The notes under the pieces were generated by a model. It saw only the letters and a program-made list of their open reading frames with translations, did no database searches and was not told the origin of the DNA. Below, in pieces: positions 38,173-52,316 of a DNA stretch of 64,000 nt. Every line of letters starts with the position of its first letter. Position 1 is the first letter of the stretch. The DNA lies in assembly GCA_037389465.1 (NCBI GenBank), contig JAZARR010000080.1:1302001-1366000 (forward strand), written 5' to 3'. Made by a program: the position numbers and the translations under genes. The DNA is from Baylisascaris procyonis (lineage: Eukaryota > Nematoda > Chromadorea > Rhabditida > Ascarididae).

Positions 38173-41100
38173 AATGTGTAAAATGTAATCAGTGGTATGA
38201 CTACGACCGCCTACTTTTTCTCCTTCCGGCCATTTTATAATCACCCTTATCCCTGCACTCCTGCATGAGACGTAATCCTGACTTATCTGCAATCCGCCAG
38301 GTGAATCACCAACCTATGAATTGAAAATGTAGGTGCTGAACTAGCATAATTAATAAAATTTAACTGAATTTACGGTGGTGCATTTACATGAAAAAAATAA
38401 CAGCCAGTATCGTACCTGCGTTTTCCTAATATGAGACAGGTATGGAAAATAACAGCGAAATATTTGCTACATAATCCCGTATACTGCCGCTATGATTTGC
38501 AAAACAATGCAAATCCATCGAAAAATTACCTCCCACTCGAGCTGTCTTCAACGCTGTTTCTTCCTATATTTTAACCCCGTTTAGTTCCTTATTTTTTAAT
38601 CCTACATTCAAGCTGCTGCCATTACATCGTGTAATTATCACTTACCAATGAGTATTTCTATTTTCAGTCATTTCTATCTGGTAAACGCATTTGCGAGACT
38701 CATCGAGAGTGACCACCTTTTGAATGTATGACAGATCAACGTGTTGCTCTTACTTTCAAAGTACGATGCACACCCACTTGGCTATTAGCTAATTATATAG
38801 GCGCTAATTAGATGCAAGTGACCACCGGACAGATGAACACATTGACCGATGAATATAGGCAAATTTCCACAAGTTATTACACATGCAAAATAAAATGCCA
38901 AATAAGCAGTTATCCACCCGTTAACTCATTCCCCTTTCACGCACTACAAGTCCTTCGTATTTACTGCAAGCAGCACAACAAGGACAAGTGATCCCAAAGC
39001 ATTAGCAGAAAAAAGTATTGCCTGTATTATAAACACCATGCCTATCCGTGAAACTGGATTAGTCCCCCCCCCCTCCCAAGAAATCGTTTCCGCTTCTATG
39101 TCGAATTTTAGAAGTCAGCCGCTAGGTTCTAGACAAGAATAGGTAGAAACTTTTGCACAGATTTTCCGTGCACGAAAAATGATGGCCAGCTTCATCATCC
39201 ATCAAAATGCTACATCATTCAATGTTATACTAGCATGTAGATGTTACTTGCTTTCTCATTAGCATAGACATACTTTTTCCGTATATCGAAATATTTTTCC
39301 ACCCGGGTGTCACTATCTCACGCAACGATCACTTAACTACCCGAACAGCGAATAAAGGTTGATAGGATCATATGAACTACAACTGGTGGTCATTATGCAG
39401 TAAAATAAATCTATTAAATACAAAACCGACCATGCTTATATTACGACTTAACTATGACCAATATTGATTACAGGAGTGAGGCGATTCTTCGCACATTAAA
39501 CAACAATTCTATTCACCATTTAGAATGTGGAAATTATATTTGTGTAAACATAAAAACTATTCGATCGATAAAATTCATCCGAAAAAATAGAAAATTTCAA
39601 TTTGTTCAATGGAAACATCGAAAATAAAAAGTTTTCTTGCAAACAATAACCTAAGATGAAATAAAGAATTGGGCGAGGCAATGATAATATAGAAGTGGAA
39701 AATCATAAGGAATGAGTGCATGAAATGTTTCCTTCCAATTAAATCGTTGACACAAAAATGCATAAAAATCCACGTCAAATACCAAATATATTTAAATTAA
39801 CCTCTTTAAAAAATGCTTGAAATTCACTCAGAGCGTGAAGCGTCAAAGATACTGAAATGTTGTTACTAATAGTTCCTACTAGGAATTGGATTTTCTCCCA
39901 AAACCCCAATTATTTGCAATAAAGACGAATTTTATTCACTTAGCAGTAGCGATTACTCTGTAAGAGTTTCATTACCAACCTTTTATATCGATCAGTCCTT
40001 ATCTATAAACAAGGATCTTCTCTCCCATATAAAATGCATCTGAATTCATATATAAGGTGCGATAAAAGGTTAAACTAAAACATGCCCATATTGAAAGAGC
40101 AAGTTTATCAGAGAGACAGAAATGAAAACACCTTCAAGAAAAATTTAAAGTGACAACCAGCTTTATGTTCAAATGCCAACTTCTAGAAATCTCTACGCTA
40201 TGGCACGATAAGGGCAAATCACGTTAAAGGCTAGACACTGAATGAACATAGAGAAGGTGAAACTGCCGCGAGCTGAAATAAAGAAAGGCAAATGCCTTCA
40301 AATGGCGTTCTTTTATAATACCCCACGTATGCATCTGCTTCACTACAAACCATCTTCATGATATCAAATCGTAGAAGAGTGATCAACGAAGTGTTTTTGA
40401 TTCGAAGAGCATCAAATCGAATTACGCAAGGTTTTTTTTTTGTTCTGAAAAACAACCAACAACCACAAGTTTAGAGCGCAACCATCAGAGATGAAAGAGG
40501 TGGAAACAAGGGTATAAAGACAGCAAGCAAATAGACATCAGAACAACTATTGTCACAATAAATGAGACAGTAGCTTTATTGTTGGTCATCATTTAAATAC
40601 AACTAAAAGGGATAAAAACAATTCAATAAATATTTTACTAAATTTTTAATAATGTTCTTATATCCTATAAAATATAGCTATATTCAGTGAAGAGCAATTC
40701 GCAGAATACCGTTTAGAGAAGGCACCGAAGTGTTGCGGTAAAGAAGATATATATAAAAATTTAAAGCGGTTCCCAAATGATACATTTTATTGCTTGTAAT
40801 CCACCTCGAGGTTGTTAAATGACCATTTTCATTCCCCCCACCTCCCGAAATTAATAGGACGCTCCACCAAAATTCCCTTCTCCAACTTTGTGGATCTCAT
40901 CAGCATCCATGCCGTTCACCAAAGTCATTAAACGTGAAGACATCCGCTTGGATTTATGATCGTATTACCTATGCAGTCACGCCTTCACTTTTGAGTAAAC
41001 GTATTCCGCAACAAAGAAAGCACTTCTTGAAGCATTCGGCTTACCTTTTTTGTCTTTCATACTGTGCAACAATCTCATTTCCAATAAACCAGTAACCTTG

Positions 41101-41335
41101 AAATGTAACTGTTATCATATAAATCGATAACAATAGAGCACATAATTCAACCCATTTGGAGATGGCCATCAAAGTATGGGTTTTGCGATAATTGTATGGC
41201 GCGTACAACCCAATACGAACGCGAAGTCCCCTTCCCCTACCCCGTCCTGAACGAAAAGAGATCGTATCGTCGTGTCACCATCCCCACCCCTTCCCCCAGT
41301 GCGAACATTAATCCTCATCACCTACAGAAATGAAA

Positions 41336-44300
41336 TTAGACATCACATCTATGAAGAGATGAATCGAGAGCAAATGATGAGAGGACGCCAAGCGAATTGC
41401 CATTCTTCGGAAGTGACTTCAATTCGGCGATTAACTGCTCGGCAATCGATGTTGGCAGTTCATTGAGAACGGTCGCCACTTTGCGCGCCATCTCACGTTT
41501 ATGCAGTAATGCAGCCCGATTAACATTTTGCATAAATAGATCGATCACATCACGCGAACGACATATGAATTCTTTTGCAATCGTTTCGGTGAGATCATCT
41601 AGATTTGTTCCATTCGGTAGTCTTGAGTGTGCCCAACTGCTATCCACGTGAGTCTCCTCATCACCAGTACCCGCTTCCAAATTCACATTTTCCTCAACTC
41701 CCAATCCAAATTGCGCATCACTTTGTAAACATCCATGTTCAGTTATGTAGTCATCTTCTTGTACATTTTCCACTTCAATCGTAGGCATTAGACGTTTAAC
41801 ACTTGGACCACAGAGAGATGATTTGATTCTACCGGAATGTCGTGTTCGATTACCTATCGATGATGTATTCGGCGACCCTTCAGTACAGCACCGTTTTCTT
41901 AATGCTCTTTGTGAGCGTTGTGAAAATAATGTGTGCATCGTGATAGCATCTTCAGTGCCGTTCTGTATCGGTCTCTGCACTTGCATATCACTGACATCTC
42001 TTGGTGGGCTATTTGCCGACTCCTGCAACATCCACCGATTATGAGTAAATTCAACAGCACAGATAACCCAAAGGAAGAAAGTGTCCGTTCTTCGTAGGCA
42101 AAAATATGAAAATTTCGACTGTCACTATCATTCTGGTACAAATTCATTAATTAATAGGCACAAGAAAAGGGCATTCACTTGAAACAAATGCTGCGCTAAA
42201 GTGAGAAAATTAACGCATCGCGATGCCCCCGAACTATCCGTTTCAAAAAAAAGAACAAACAAAAAGAAACGAGCGATGCATAAGAGTTGCTGCGCTCATT
42301 TCTATTCAAACCTTTTTGACGGAATAGACAATCATTAATGAGATCGGGTGATAATGAGATAGATTACACCTGCTACAAGTGTTTTTTTGTTGTTTTTAAG
42401 TATAGTCTATTCCGTCTATATATGACAGATTCCAAACTTAACCCGAACATGCAGGTCTAGCAAGCCCAAAAGCTCTCACCATTGCGAAGTATTCACAAGG
42501 TACATTATCGATGCATTATAATTTGAAATTTTCTTGCACAGAAATTCCACACTGCAATAAGAAAATCGTAAATGCTTACTAGACGAATATGGTTGAATGC
42601 GCTGTTGCTCGAATCTGCAATTTGACTTGTATTGCCCCTCATCGATTCGATAGTCTTCAAAGCGCTACGATGTCCATCAGCCAACGATTCGCTTAAAATT
42701 GTTCTCGCTAATGTTTCGTTTCCACTGTCGGTTGATTCACTCTGAAAAGTAAAAAACAGGAGAATAAAAAAATTTGATAATCTCGTATTCAGCTGTTACT
42801 TACTCATTAAGAATATAGAATCGTTTCCACATTTAATTATGAAACATTTTCAAGTATATTTTCTGGAAATTTTTGAAAAAATTATGAAAATAAACTATGA
42901 AAAAAGTCATGATTGTAAAAATATTGAACATTGTGGAGAATTATGAATAAATTATGGGAAAACTAGTTTTGAAAAACAATTATGAAAAAAATTTCAAAAA
43001 ATACTATTATGAAGCAAATTTCAGTAATTACACATCGGAAGCAAAAAAGACGAACGTCTAAATAAAAACTACGTTCACAATGCATCCATATCAATATTCA
43101 ACAATACTGTTGTTATTTGAGCTATATGCAACACTATCCTAAAAATACCTTTAAAAAGTCGATTAAATTTAGGTCCATCAAAAATCAATAATTCAATTGA
43201 TTTACCTGACGATCAATCCATTGCCGGGGGTCGGCGCGGACCAGGTGAATTATCGATTTTTATTTTGAACTCATTGAATGGAACATCCATAATTAGGGGA
43301 TAATTTAATTAGCGATAAAAGCAATGAAACGTATGAATGGAGTATGGGAAAAATAGTGGAGGATATTACTGCTTCAAAATGCAAACTTTTTGTAGAAATT
43401 TTCTATCGGAGTATAAAAGAAGTAAATAGAACAGTAGCAAAAATGTCCATTTACCTAAACTATGATGAAGTCCTTATAAATTTAGGAGAAAATAGCGGAA
43501 GTTAATGAAAGGTTAGCGATACTACTATCCTTTACGCTACACCACACTTTACAATTTTTTGAATCATTCTCTTAACTAATTTATTACTGCATATAAATGT
43601 CAAAAATTCCTATGAGACAACCACCAATTATCAGATAATAAAAAATAAAGTAAAGACCCCTATAGGTGCCGACTCTTCTAGAGTATTCGTGTCATTAAAA
43701 CTATGCTGTATTGAGCCCGTTCATCCTTCAATAATTTTAAAAAACAATGTTTAAAATTTTGTAGGCGAAGGAAATATTTTTTATAGATAATTTCTAATTT
43801 AAAGATATGTATAGCGGATTTTTTAGGATAAGAATTTAGGATAGGATAAGATAAGACACAATAGGATAAGAAAAGATAAGAATGCATAGTGGATTAGGAA
43901 AAAGGATAGCGATAGAGGAAAAGCAAAGGAATTTAAAGTTCTGTCCAATTATAATTAATAGATGTTATTCGTTCTGTTGGAGAGGAAAATTATGTTAAGT
44001 TTGCTAGCCGCATTTATAAATAAATTAAACGCGTCCCTATACAAGACAACGCTAGTCAGATATTGTAAACTTTCACCCTATCCATATTGGACAATAAACG
44101 TTCTAACATCTAAACTTTAATTTTATAGGCTGTGGGTAACTGGAAAATTTATTTTGTTTAACGACGATCAATCTGATAAAACTATTGGAAATCGATATTT
44201 CATATATGCTGAATTTAATAAGATGAGTTATATTTCACCTTATTTATCTTATAATATTAGTTATGTTTTACCAGTACGATGTGTTTTACCTTCTTTAAAT

Positions 44301-47300
44301 TCCAAACTACGTATATGAGGGAATCGCTTTTCACATGAAATCTACATGATCGAAAATCTTACCACAGATTGTGTACGTGTCGATGCAGCTACCTGAGCCA
44401 ATATCTGCGTACATGTGCTATGCAACTCACTAATTGAAATTGCCGATCCACTGCGACATAATTTCAGAATTCTTTCATCACTGAAATCATAATATTTCAC
44501 TTAGTCATCAATCAAGCGGAAAAAGAAAACGTCTTTGCTCACCTACTCTAATTTATGCACACTAAAATATATTCTGAAGACGGCATTCAGCCAAATATCA
44601 CCTCTAAAATATTGTATAACACTTTAAAAAAACTCCCTCAATAAAACTGACTTTAATAGTTGCAACTCATTTCAAAAAAAAAAAAAAAAATCCCCAACGA
44701 AAAATATTGGAAGTGGAGTCGTTAAATGCCACTAACTTTATGAAGTATCTATAAAAGGCATTTTCAGGATGATTGCCAAGTGAGTGAGCACCACAGAAAA
44801 TAGCTGTAACGCTAACACAAGGGCAGTTGCCTTCTTTTGTGCAAAAATGCGAAATTACTACGGCAGTACAGTTTCGGCAGGCATATTTTCTGCTCAAATA
44901 CACCTGTTTCTTCGTTAACTCCAATTTCATGATTCAGAAAACTATAACAACGGAATGTGATAAGTACACTCTAAATTGTAGGCTGTTAATTTTTTCCACC
45001 TATCCACATTCAATTCGATTACCTTCTTATATACACTGATCGGGGTCATAAAAGTTGTCAACAAATTTCTAATCTAGAGAGTGTGACCGAAAGACAAACT
45101 TCTTGGCTAATAGTGTATATAACTGATTAGCAGGAAAAAACCTTATAAGACATCATTTTCCTCGTCAGAATATTGCCACAGCCGACTGTTTTAAAGAAGA
45201 TACAAAATACGTGTATCACAGCGATAGCTTGCCTGGCACCTATTCCTTTTTGTCATACCTGGCCTCCCCTTTTCTGGATTACTTTTTGATGAAAGATATC
45301 TCAGTCATACAGGCATTCTAAAGAATATATCTCCACATAAATAGTTCATCATTTCAACCTCTTATCGAACAATGAAACAAAATAAAAATAAGAGGCCTTA
45401 AACACTAATGAATGAAAATGATCATACGACAGCACTATTTGAATGACCGATTCATCGATGTCGGCACTACCGAATAACTGTTCCAACGCTTCCCTACGAC
45501 TATTCACTCCCATTCTGACAACGATTTCCGACAATGGATCCAGATAGAAATGAAGTGCCTGCAAAGTAATAACATTAGCTTACACTTCTATTACTAGTGT
45601 TAGTTCAGATGGCTACAACTGAAGGCATCAAGCGGTAGAATTTTATTCGCCGAGCCTGGCTTGAGCTCAGCTTCCCCGGTCCTATGTATCTGGTCGTTAC
45701 TTATTCCGTTTTCATCTAAACTATTTGAGAATCGATTACAAAGTCGTTTCTTCAACAATATAAAAGAATTTTTGTTGTTAATCGCTGGAATCATTCCCAT
45801 TAGTGCATCTCAGTAGAAGATATATATCCAATAGAACATTTGCATTCCTCGCTTCTTCTTAATCTAACAGCTCAAAGAAAAACTATTCGAGGTAGAACTC
45901 AACGGAAATTCTAAGAAATGATAACTGCTAATTGCTGTTCATATTCATATACTTTTGTATTTTTTCCATTTTGGAGCTTTGAAATAAAAAATAAAAAAGT
46001 AAAAAAACTCACTTCTTCGGCTTCTGAGATCGATGAGCGATTGTTGATAATATCTTCGACGATGTCCAATACACGTCTCGGCTCCTTATTGAAGCCAGTC
46101 AAAATCGAATGCCAAAACGATCGCTTCGCCAAATCGAACATCTCTGTTTTACCGAAACGATACATTGGATGAACGTCAGCCATCTCAGATGTTGAAAGCT
46201 GAAAGCATTCGACTGGAAGTACTCCACTGTAGCCATAATAAGTTTTAATAAATTTGCTTGCAACAAATCAATTAGTTCAAAAAGAAACCAAATGCAAATT
46301 AATACTAAAAATGATTTTTGCAAATCAAATTTTTTTCCGATCACCCCCCAATTTTTTTATTGATGAATACTTCTTAAGAAATCAGATCGACAACAAAATT
46401 TCATTGCTTTTTCAAATATCTTATAAAAAGCCCTCTTCCTACAATCTACCCAATAAAATGCTCCCCCCCCCCCCCCCAAATGCTCTATCTAACCAATAAA
46501 ATGCTCTGTGGCCAACGGATTACTAAATCTTCAAAGGTCAAAAACAAAAAGAACAAAATTAAATAGCACAGCAAAAAACAACCGGGTCGCTGTCCAATCA
46601 CAATATCCGGCTTTCGGCTTTCAATAGACATCGTGGAACGCAATAAAAATTTTAAAAAAAAGAAAACTAGATAATATTCCAAAAAAATCACCTTAATATT
46701 CCCAGCGGAAAAGCATTCCAACAGGCGCATACATGCTGTGTATAGCGCAGTACAACTGCATCCTATTCTTATGACGAATTCAGGTGCCTGAATTAACACG
46801 AAATGCAATCACAGATGACTTTTCCAAAATCAACACCATACAATTTATTAAAATCCTCTAGCTACTTTCCTCTACTTTCAATTAGACTTAAGCAGTTCTC
46901 ACCTCAGTGGCACTTGCGTAAAATTTTGTACTTGCTTAAGATAATACACTAAATCCCTTGGTGATTAAATAACGATTATTTTGCAGTAAATAAATAAAAC
47001 ATAACTCAACACACCTCATCATCCCAGAAAATATTCTTTTGTTGAAACTAGAATGCCATCAATAAGCTCAATAGAATTCATCGATGAATAAGCAGATCTA
47101 TAGTTCTTTCGAATATGCTTGATCCACTTTAAAAAAAATCACGAAACTTTTAGACCTCCTTCTAAAGAAGCTTTTTCCTCCACAAGTTTCGCTTGAAAAA
47201 AAAAATTCCGGAAAATTTTACATATAAACCTTTTTTTCTCCAATATAAAGTACAAAAAATATGGTTGGTTTTTACACATCTCAAACACTGTAAAAAGCCA

Positions 47301-50300
47301 TTACAGTGCAATGATATGGGTGAAAGAACGAAACGACATCTCAAAATTTCTACGCCGCTCAATATATATGCGCCACTCTGTGATCCGTTCACCATAGCAA
47401 ATAACTATCACTTACGAACCTCGCAAAATTCTTTAGTTCGTACAGTGTCTTCTCAAAATTCATAAATTTGTACAGTATCCCCTCAAAATTAATTAGTTCG
47501 TAAAGCACCCTCTCAAAATTCATAACTTCATACAGTATCACCTAGGCTTAGAAGTAAAGCAAATAATCGTTGGAATCGATTTACATTGGCAGGAAGTAGC
47601 AAGCGTACTGTATCTACTCCTTTCACATACAGCTTTACCCCAGTACTGAACGTATAGCCAAGACGCACTAAATGTCCTCTCACAGTGGCCACCTGAAAAG
47701 GGCAAAACGTGATAAAGCCATCTTTACGTTCGCTTGAATGTCACAACGACAACAGGTGATGGAAGTGCGAAGAAACACTTTACAAGAAAACTATGAGTTT
47801 TTTCTCATAGTTACCTTATAAGTTGCTAAACAATCAACGGCCTCCTCAACTTCCACACTTAACAATCATTAATATGAAGCATTTAATAAAGAAGATAGGA
47901 AAAGTTCCCTTCGAAAAAATTGGAAGTAAATTTTGAAAGTTCAAAAACATATAAAGGTTTAGTGCATTAACTTGCTCATTCAGCTGATACATCCACAACT
48001 TATAATTTAAAAAATCAATGAGCTGAATTGAAACTTTAAAACTTTGAAGTTATAACTCGAAATTGAAACTGAAGTTTAAAGGAAACCTTCGAAACCATAA
48101 ATCAAGTAACTGCGCTTCATCAGGACGCAAGTTTCCAAACTACCACAAAACCTTATTTTTGGACTAATATAAAGGATGATGCAGGAGATCACTAAATGAT
48201 AAATAATTTTCGTGACTTAAGCGTCAGTTATTCCCAAGTAGAAGGAAAAAGGGACAGAAGTATGCCTACATATACATGGTAACGAGGTCATCATAATCCG
48301 CTTACAATCGTAGATTTGAATGAGCACAAAAAACATTTCAAAGAAATATACCATGTCACGAACAGTCAACGGCAACGTCACACTCTCCTCAGAATGCTGA
48401 CTGCGACGTAGGAGAATGCACTCTTCGAGTGTCAATTCATCATAAATTCGACAACTCACCGATCTTGGAACCTATAAAACGATCCTTTTGTCATTTCAAG
48501 CCCATCGTTTCAATGCTGCACACAACAATTCTAAACTGCAAATAGTTTCTGCGTCTCAAATTCCTATATACTCATATGGTATCACTAAAGGAAATAGGCG
48601 CCTAGATATACTTACAATAGCAGGAAGTACCATACCTACTCTAGTATCTATTTCGTTTATCTTAAAGTACATCGGAACAATTTGGAAAAAGAGTAACTGT
48701 TCAAAAATACATAAAATTTATAATTACAATATTTGACTTGCAACTATAAAATTATGTCAGTTATTAAACGCCATATCTGGGCAAAGAAAAGAAATGAAGG
48801 TGATTCTCAAGCAAACGCGTACAAAGCAAACAACATTAAAAAAACTACCGTTCGACCCGAATCATGTAATTTAAATCGCAGTAATGCACGTAGGCGATGA
48901 TTGCCATCTACAACAACATATTTCAAATGCGTTCGACCACACATTTTGAAGCTTCGACTGAACACCGTGAAAACCATCTTCTTCCAATCCCAAAGTCCTT
49001 CCGACATGTAACGCTCCAACTCGTCGACATAAACGCTATTTAGAGGTCGTATTTGAAGCGATTCGTCAAGCAACAATTTCTCAATAGGGATATCCCGTAG
49101 ATTACCTGAAATGAACAAAAAACGCCAATGTCATAATTGCACAGCTCGGCAATTCATCGACCATTCATTCGAAGCTGGCTTTAAGGGAGAAGACCTTCAA
49201 CTTTAAGTCAAAGAGGCTTTCTAGAGAAAAGCTTCAGAAAATGAACTCTTAACGGCGCTGGTAAGGAATTAAGGTGATCCGTCATAAACAAGATGAGCTG
49301 AATGCATACGATCTTTACGATAAAAACCTCCACAGAGAAATTCCAATTACTGGCCAGTCCTTTCAACTCCTCTCGTTTCTTAAATTGATCACTGCACTCA
49401 AGATACTTTATGCGCGTGATCCCAATTCTGCATTAACAACATCTAACTTTACGTCACAACAATACAACAAGTTTTCATCCGATAAAGGCATAAATAAAAA
49501 AAACGGTAATATACGTAAAATAATTGCAAATTTTCAACGAGTATTTTAAAGACTGACAATTTGTGTAGCCGCCAGCATAGCGTCATTAAAAAATGCCCAC
49601 CACCTGTTCAGCAAAGCTTCTAGCTCTTTAGCTGAATCAGGTCTGAAAAATACCTGCATAATCCACGACAGCAGCAAAAGTCACCTGTATAATCTATGGT
49701 CCTCCATCTGCTTTGCGATGCACATCGTACGACTTTGCATTTTTTTTCTATACCGTCCGATCAATGGTCTTTCATTAGTTTTATGCCTCACAATATATCG
49801 TCATCGATTTGTACAATGTGCATTCCTCTACCTGCTCTAAACTGCACAAAGTATAGCTCTCCACCTGTTCCATATTGAACAATGTGTCGCTTTCCATATA
49901 ATCTGTATTGCACAAGACACATTCCTCTACCTATTCTATAATTTGCACGAAGAATATTTTGCTCTTTCTGTACTTACAATGTTGCTTTCTAATAAATTTT
50001 CAAATCAAAAGAGGAATTCGCACGCAACATTCAATTAATAGCGTACCATTATAGTGAAGTTTACTCGGCAATTCATCACGAAGTGTGGTTATCCTCTTGA
50101 GAATACCTTCTTCGTCGGCTTTATTCGATTGCGCCAACGGATCTGTCTGCAATTTCATATACCGATTCAATGAAATCTACTCGTATTGATTTGAAATCAC
50201 TCCGTAAATTTTTTATATATCAAAGCAATATCTGCTGAAGTACCGGTAGCAGTAAAGAATAACGACCACGCTAATGGATCGTGATGAGCAAATAACTAAG

Positions 50301-52316
50301 GAATGAACGATCCTATGTGTACGTCTCATCGACCTTGCAACACAGCATTACGCTAGCTATACCGCAGCGGTCACTTCGAAAGGCAATAACTGTCTAAAAG
50401 ACCAAATTGATACTCTGAATGCCGAAATAATTCGTAATTATAATAGTGGAATATCCCTTCAAAACGAAACCTAGGCTTATCTCAGTTCACTTTGCATAGC
50501 ATGACACTGAATTACTGCATGGTAATACACTGTTTTGAGTTACATACCTTCAGAACGAACTAAGATTGTCTGTATGCAATGTGTCGATAATCCGCATCAA
50601 TTCTTTTTGCTAGATCACTCATTGAAGAAATTCAATTTTTCGTGACAATAAAATATAAACAACATGCGAACTTATGCTATATATAAAATCGTTTAGTTTC
50701 ACCAAATGCGCTTCAAAGCTTCCATTTACTCCACAGTCCTCATGCATGCGGTGGATGAAGAACCGTCGTTAAAGTGCTTAACCATAAGAAGAACAATCAC
50801 TCCCTCCCTCCCCCTCATTTATAATAAAAAAGTAGATCAAAGAACAAAGCTGGCCAACATCATCACACATGTCAATGCACTAGACTGATCGGATATCGAT
50901 GCATCAAATCTATTTTCAATATCGTCTAAATAACCTCAGCTGAGTTATTGCTGCCTCGGTGTTTCATGAGTGTCGCATTACCAGCAAACTGCTCGTTTGT
51001 TATTATATCTCCATGGTTTTCGATATTGAACGCATCTTCCGCATGGCACATCTCTATATGCAATTGCACAAAAACGATATTCCCTCTCCACAATTCTGTA
51101 ACAATTACTTTGCCGTAATATGGAAAAGCATTATGAAAATGTCCTAGAAAGTAGGGTGATATCACCTGCAATTCCACACAAACAAAACCGTCAAATAAAA
51201 CTGCTTCAAATAAAAAGCAAACGATGCATCTGTATCCATCGCCTTCAACACTCTTGCCCCCCACAAAGCTCCTCCCCCCCCCCCCCCCACTTTCCTTTTG
51301 ATCATTCGCCATTAACAACGGGATTGCATCTGAACTGAGGCAAGAGATTATGAACACATTTTTCATTTCTCTTTGTCGAAATGGGACGAATAAAATCCTG
51401 CTTTTAGGTCGTCATAAATAAAGCAATAACAAGACATGCAAGTCTGTGTTCCTACGTAATACCTGCGCCACAACGTGCGTGCATTTTGTCAGGTGAGTTG
51501 TTCGCTTTTATATTACTTTTTGGGCATTTTGATAGCCCAAAGCGCTTCCTCCCCTGAATTAATGGACCTTTTATCCTCTAGTCTTCATGCTCAACGCTGA
51601 CGGTCAGTTGCTTCCTATCTAGTGATATAATATTTTCAAACAATTTTAAGAATCAATAAAAAATGACTACAAAACCGAATTCAGTCGAACAAAAATGACA
51701 GTACGATTCGAAATGCGAAAGCTTCCTATCTAGTGAATATTTTCATGCACAGATCTCGCAAATTTGATAAACTCACCGTCTCTCCCTTCTTACATCCTCC
51801 TCCACTTCGTAAATTCATCTTAATCTGCCCCTTCGCTCTCCTATGCCTCCAATGAGGCTAATTCCATTCGAAAATCCACATTCACAAATAACATAGTTTA
51901 TAGTGAAGATGAACTCACATGGATAAAACCATCAACATACATAATAACATTCTGACAATCAAATTTATTCATGCAAAATAATATAAATTACAATTCACAA
52001 GCAACGATGAATAAATTCGACATCGAAATGCTCTCTTAGTTCTCTAAAAACGACGTCGCAATAGCCAACCAGAAGGACAAAAGTTTGCGAAATATGCAAT
52101 GCATGGATGATCGCAAAAACATGCAATGCAATTTGCAAGCATACTACGATGGATTCAACTAGAGTAGGCATGTGAAGCTTTTTGAGAAGTAACACTATGA
52201 TGTTACCGATCACTGCTTCAGATGATAATAAAGTTGAAAGCATACTTACTACTGTCTAAACAATCAGATCTTGCATAACAGCACTCATATTCTATGCAAT
52301 CCTCATCAAGTACCAT
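41336..52316 (-). CDS. 765-residue protein with ParB/sulfiredoxin-fold domain
   Basis: Twelve coding exons: 52316-52250, 51200-50935, 50146-50047, 49105-48849, 48471-48352, 47692-47585, 46787-46692, 46198-46013, 45558-45428, 44480-44363, 42741-42580, 42022-41336. All are GT-AG and phase-continuous, with stop TAA. The N-terminal 110 residues are Cys-containing and unassigned. Residues about 150-225 form a ParB/Srx-like domain: IPIEKLLLDES, then IRPLNSVYVDELERYMSEG, and the diagnostic VVVDGNHRLRALLRF at about 208-222, matching the ParB N-terminal (D)GxxRxxA box. A helical segment follows (DELTLEECILLRRSQ), comparable in position to the helical part after ParB-N. The C-terminal 230 residues are low-complexity with a helical end (TETIAKEFICRSRDVIDLF). 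In ParB proteins this fold binds CTP or acts as a nuclease; activity here is untested. Exons 1-2 are less certain. The ATG lies inside an exon opened by TTTTAG. Confidence 0.65.
42835..43020. repeat. A-rich low-complexity tract with ATTATGAAAA-like units
   Basis: Intronic. Repeated (T)TATGAAAA(A) words over about 180 bases, degenerate. Confidence 0.5.
43826..43890. repeat. Degenerate GGATAAGA tandem tract
   Basis: Intronic repeat of AGGATAAGA/AGATAAGA words, at least six partial copies. Confidence 0.6.
47401..47550. repeat. 30-bp tandem repeat, five copies, intronic
   Basis: Units begin at 47401, 47431, 47461, 47491 and 47521, each ending in CTCAAAATT or similar and containing TTCGTACAGT. 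The array ends about 35 bases downstream of the donor of the exon at 47692-47585 in the ParB-fold gene, so length changes would affect that intron. Confidence 0.8.
47789..47812. repeat. Perfect 9-bp inverted repeat with T6 loop
   Basis: AACTATGAG, TTTTTT, CTCATAGTT, located in an intron of the ParB-fold gene. It could form a stable small hairpin. Confidence 0.55.
49807..49960. repeat. Degenerate tandem repeat, about 30-37 bp units, intronic
   Basis: Four imperfect units with the pattern CTCTACCT-(G/A)TTCTA-xx-TGCACAA recur between exons of the ParB-fold gene. Confidence 0.5.

Larger units (their letters stand above)
35806..41335. other. Gene-poor stretch with a retrotransposon remnant
   Basis: About 5.5 kb. 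It holds the reverse-transcriptase fragment at about 36985-37260, a hairpin at 37752-37783, a 24-bp duplication at 38125-38172 and poly(C) runs at 35978 and 39064. Hydrophobic ORFs near 36.1-36.3 kb are explained by the purine-rich opposite strand. No host gene is supported. Confidence 0.45.

Noticed and set aside
43200..43265. Exon-like segment with a GTAAAT donor (frame LVRADPRQWIDRQ) in a ParB-fold-gene intron
   Set aside because: A stop lies just upstream in the only open frame and no acceptor AG exists between the stop and the segment; the flanking exons already join in phase.
50935..51200. Resemblance of GNATLMKHRGSNNSAE to the GNxxRFIxHSCxPN motif of SET-domain methyltransferases
   Set aside because: Length and end residues fit loosely, but the catalytic-side H-S-C and P-N residues are absent and the rest of the exon lacks SET landmarks.
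50926..51366. 146-codon continuous ORF as a single-exon gene
   Set aside because: It has no ATG start. Only its 3' part (51200-50935) fits as an exon, bounded by GAAGCAG and GAG|GTTATT in the phases required by its neighbours; the upstream part includes a poly(G) run.
41336..52316. Bacterial contamination as source of the ParB-like domain
   Set aside because: The domain is interrupted by canonical spliceosomal introns and joined in phase to other eukaryotic-style exons within the same contig as CK1alpha and spt-4.
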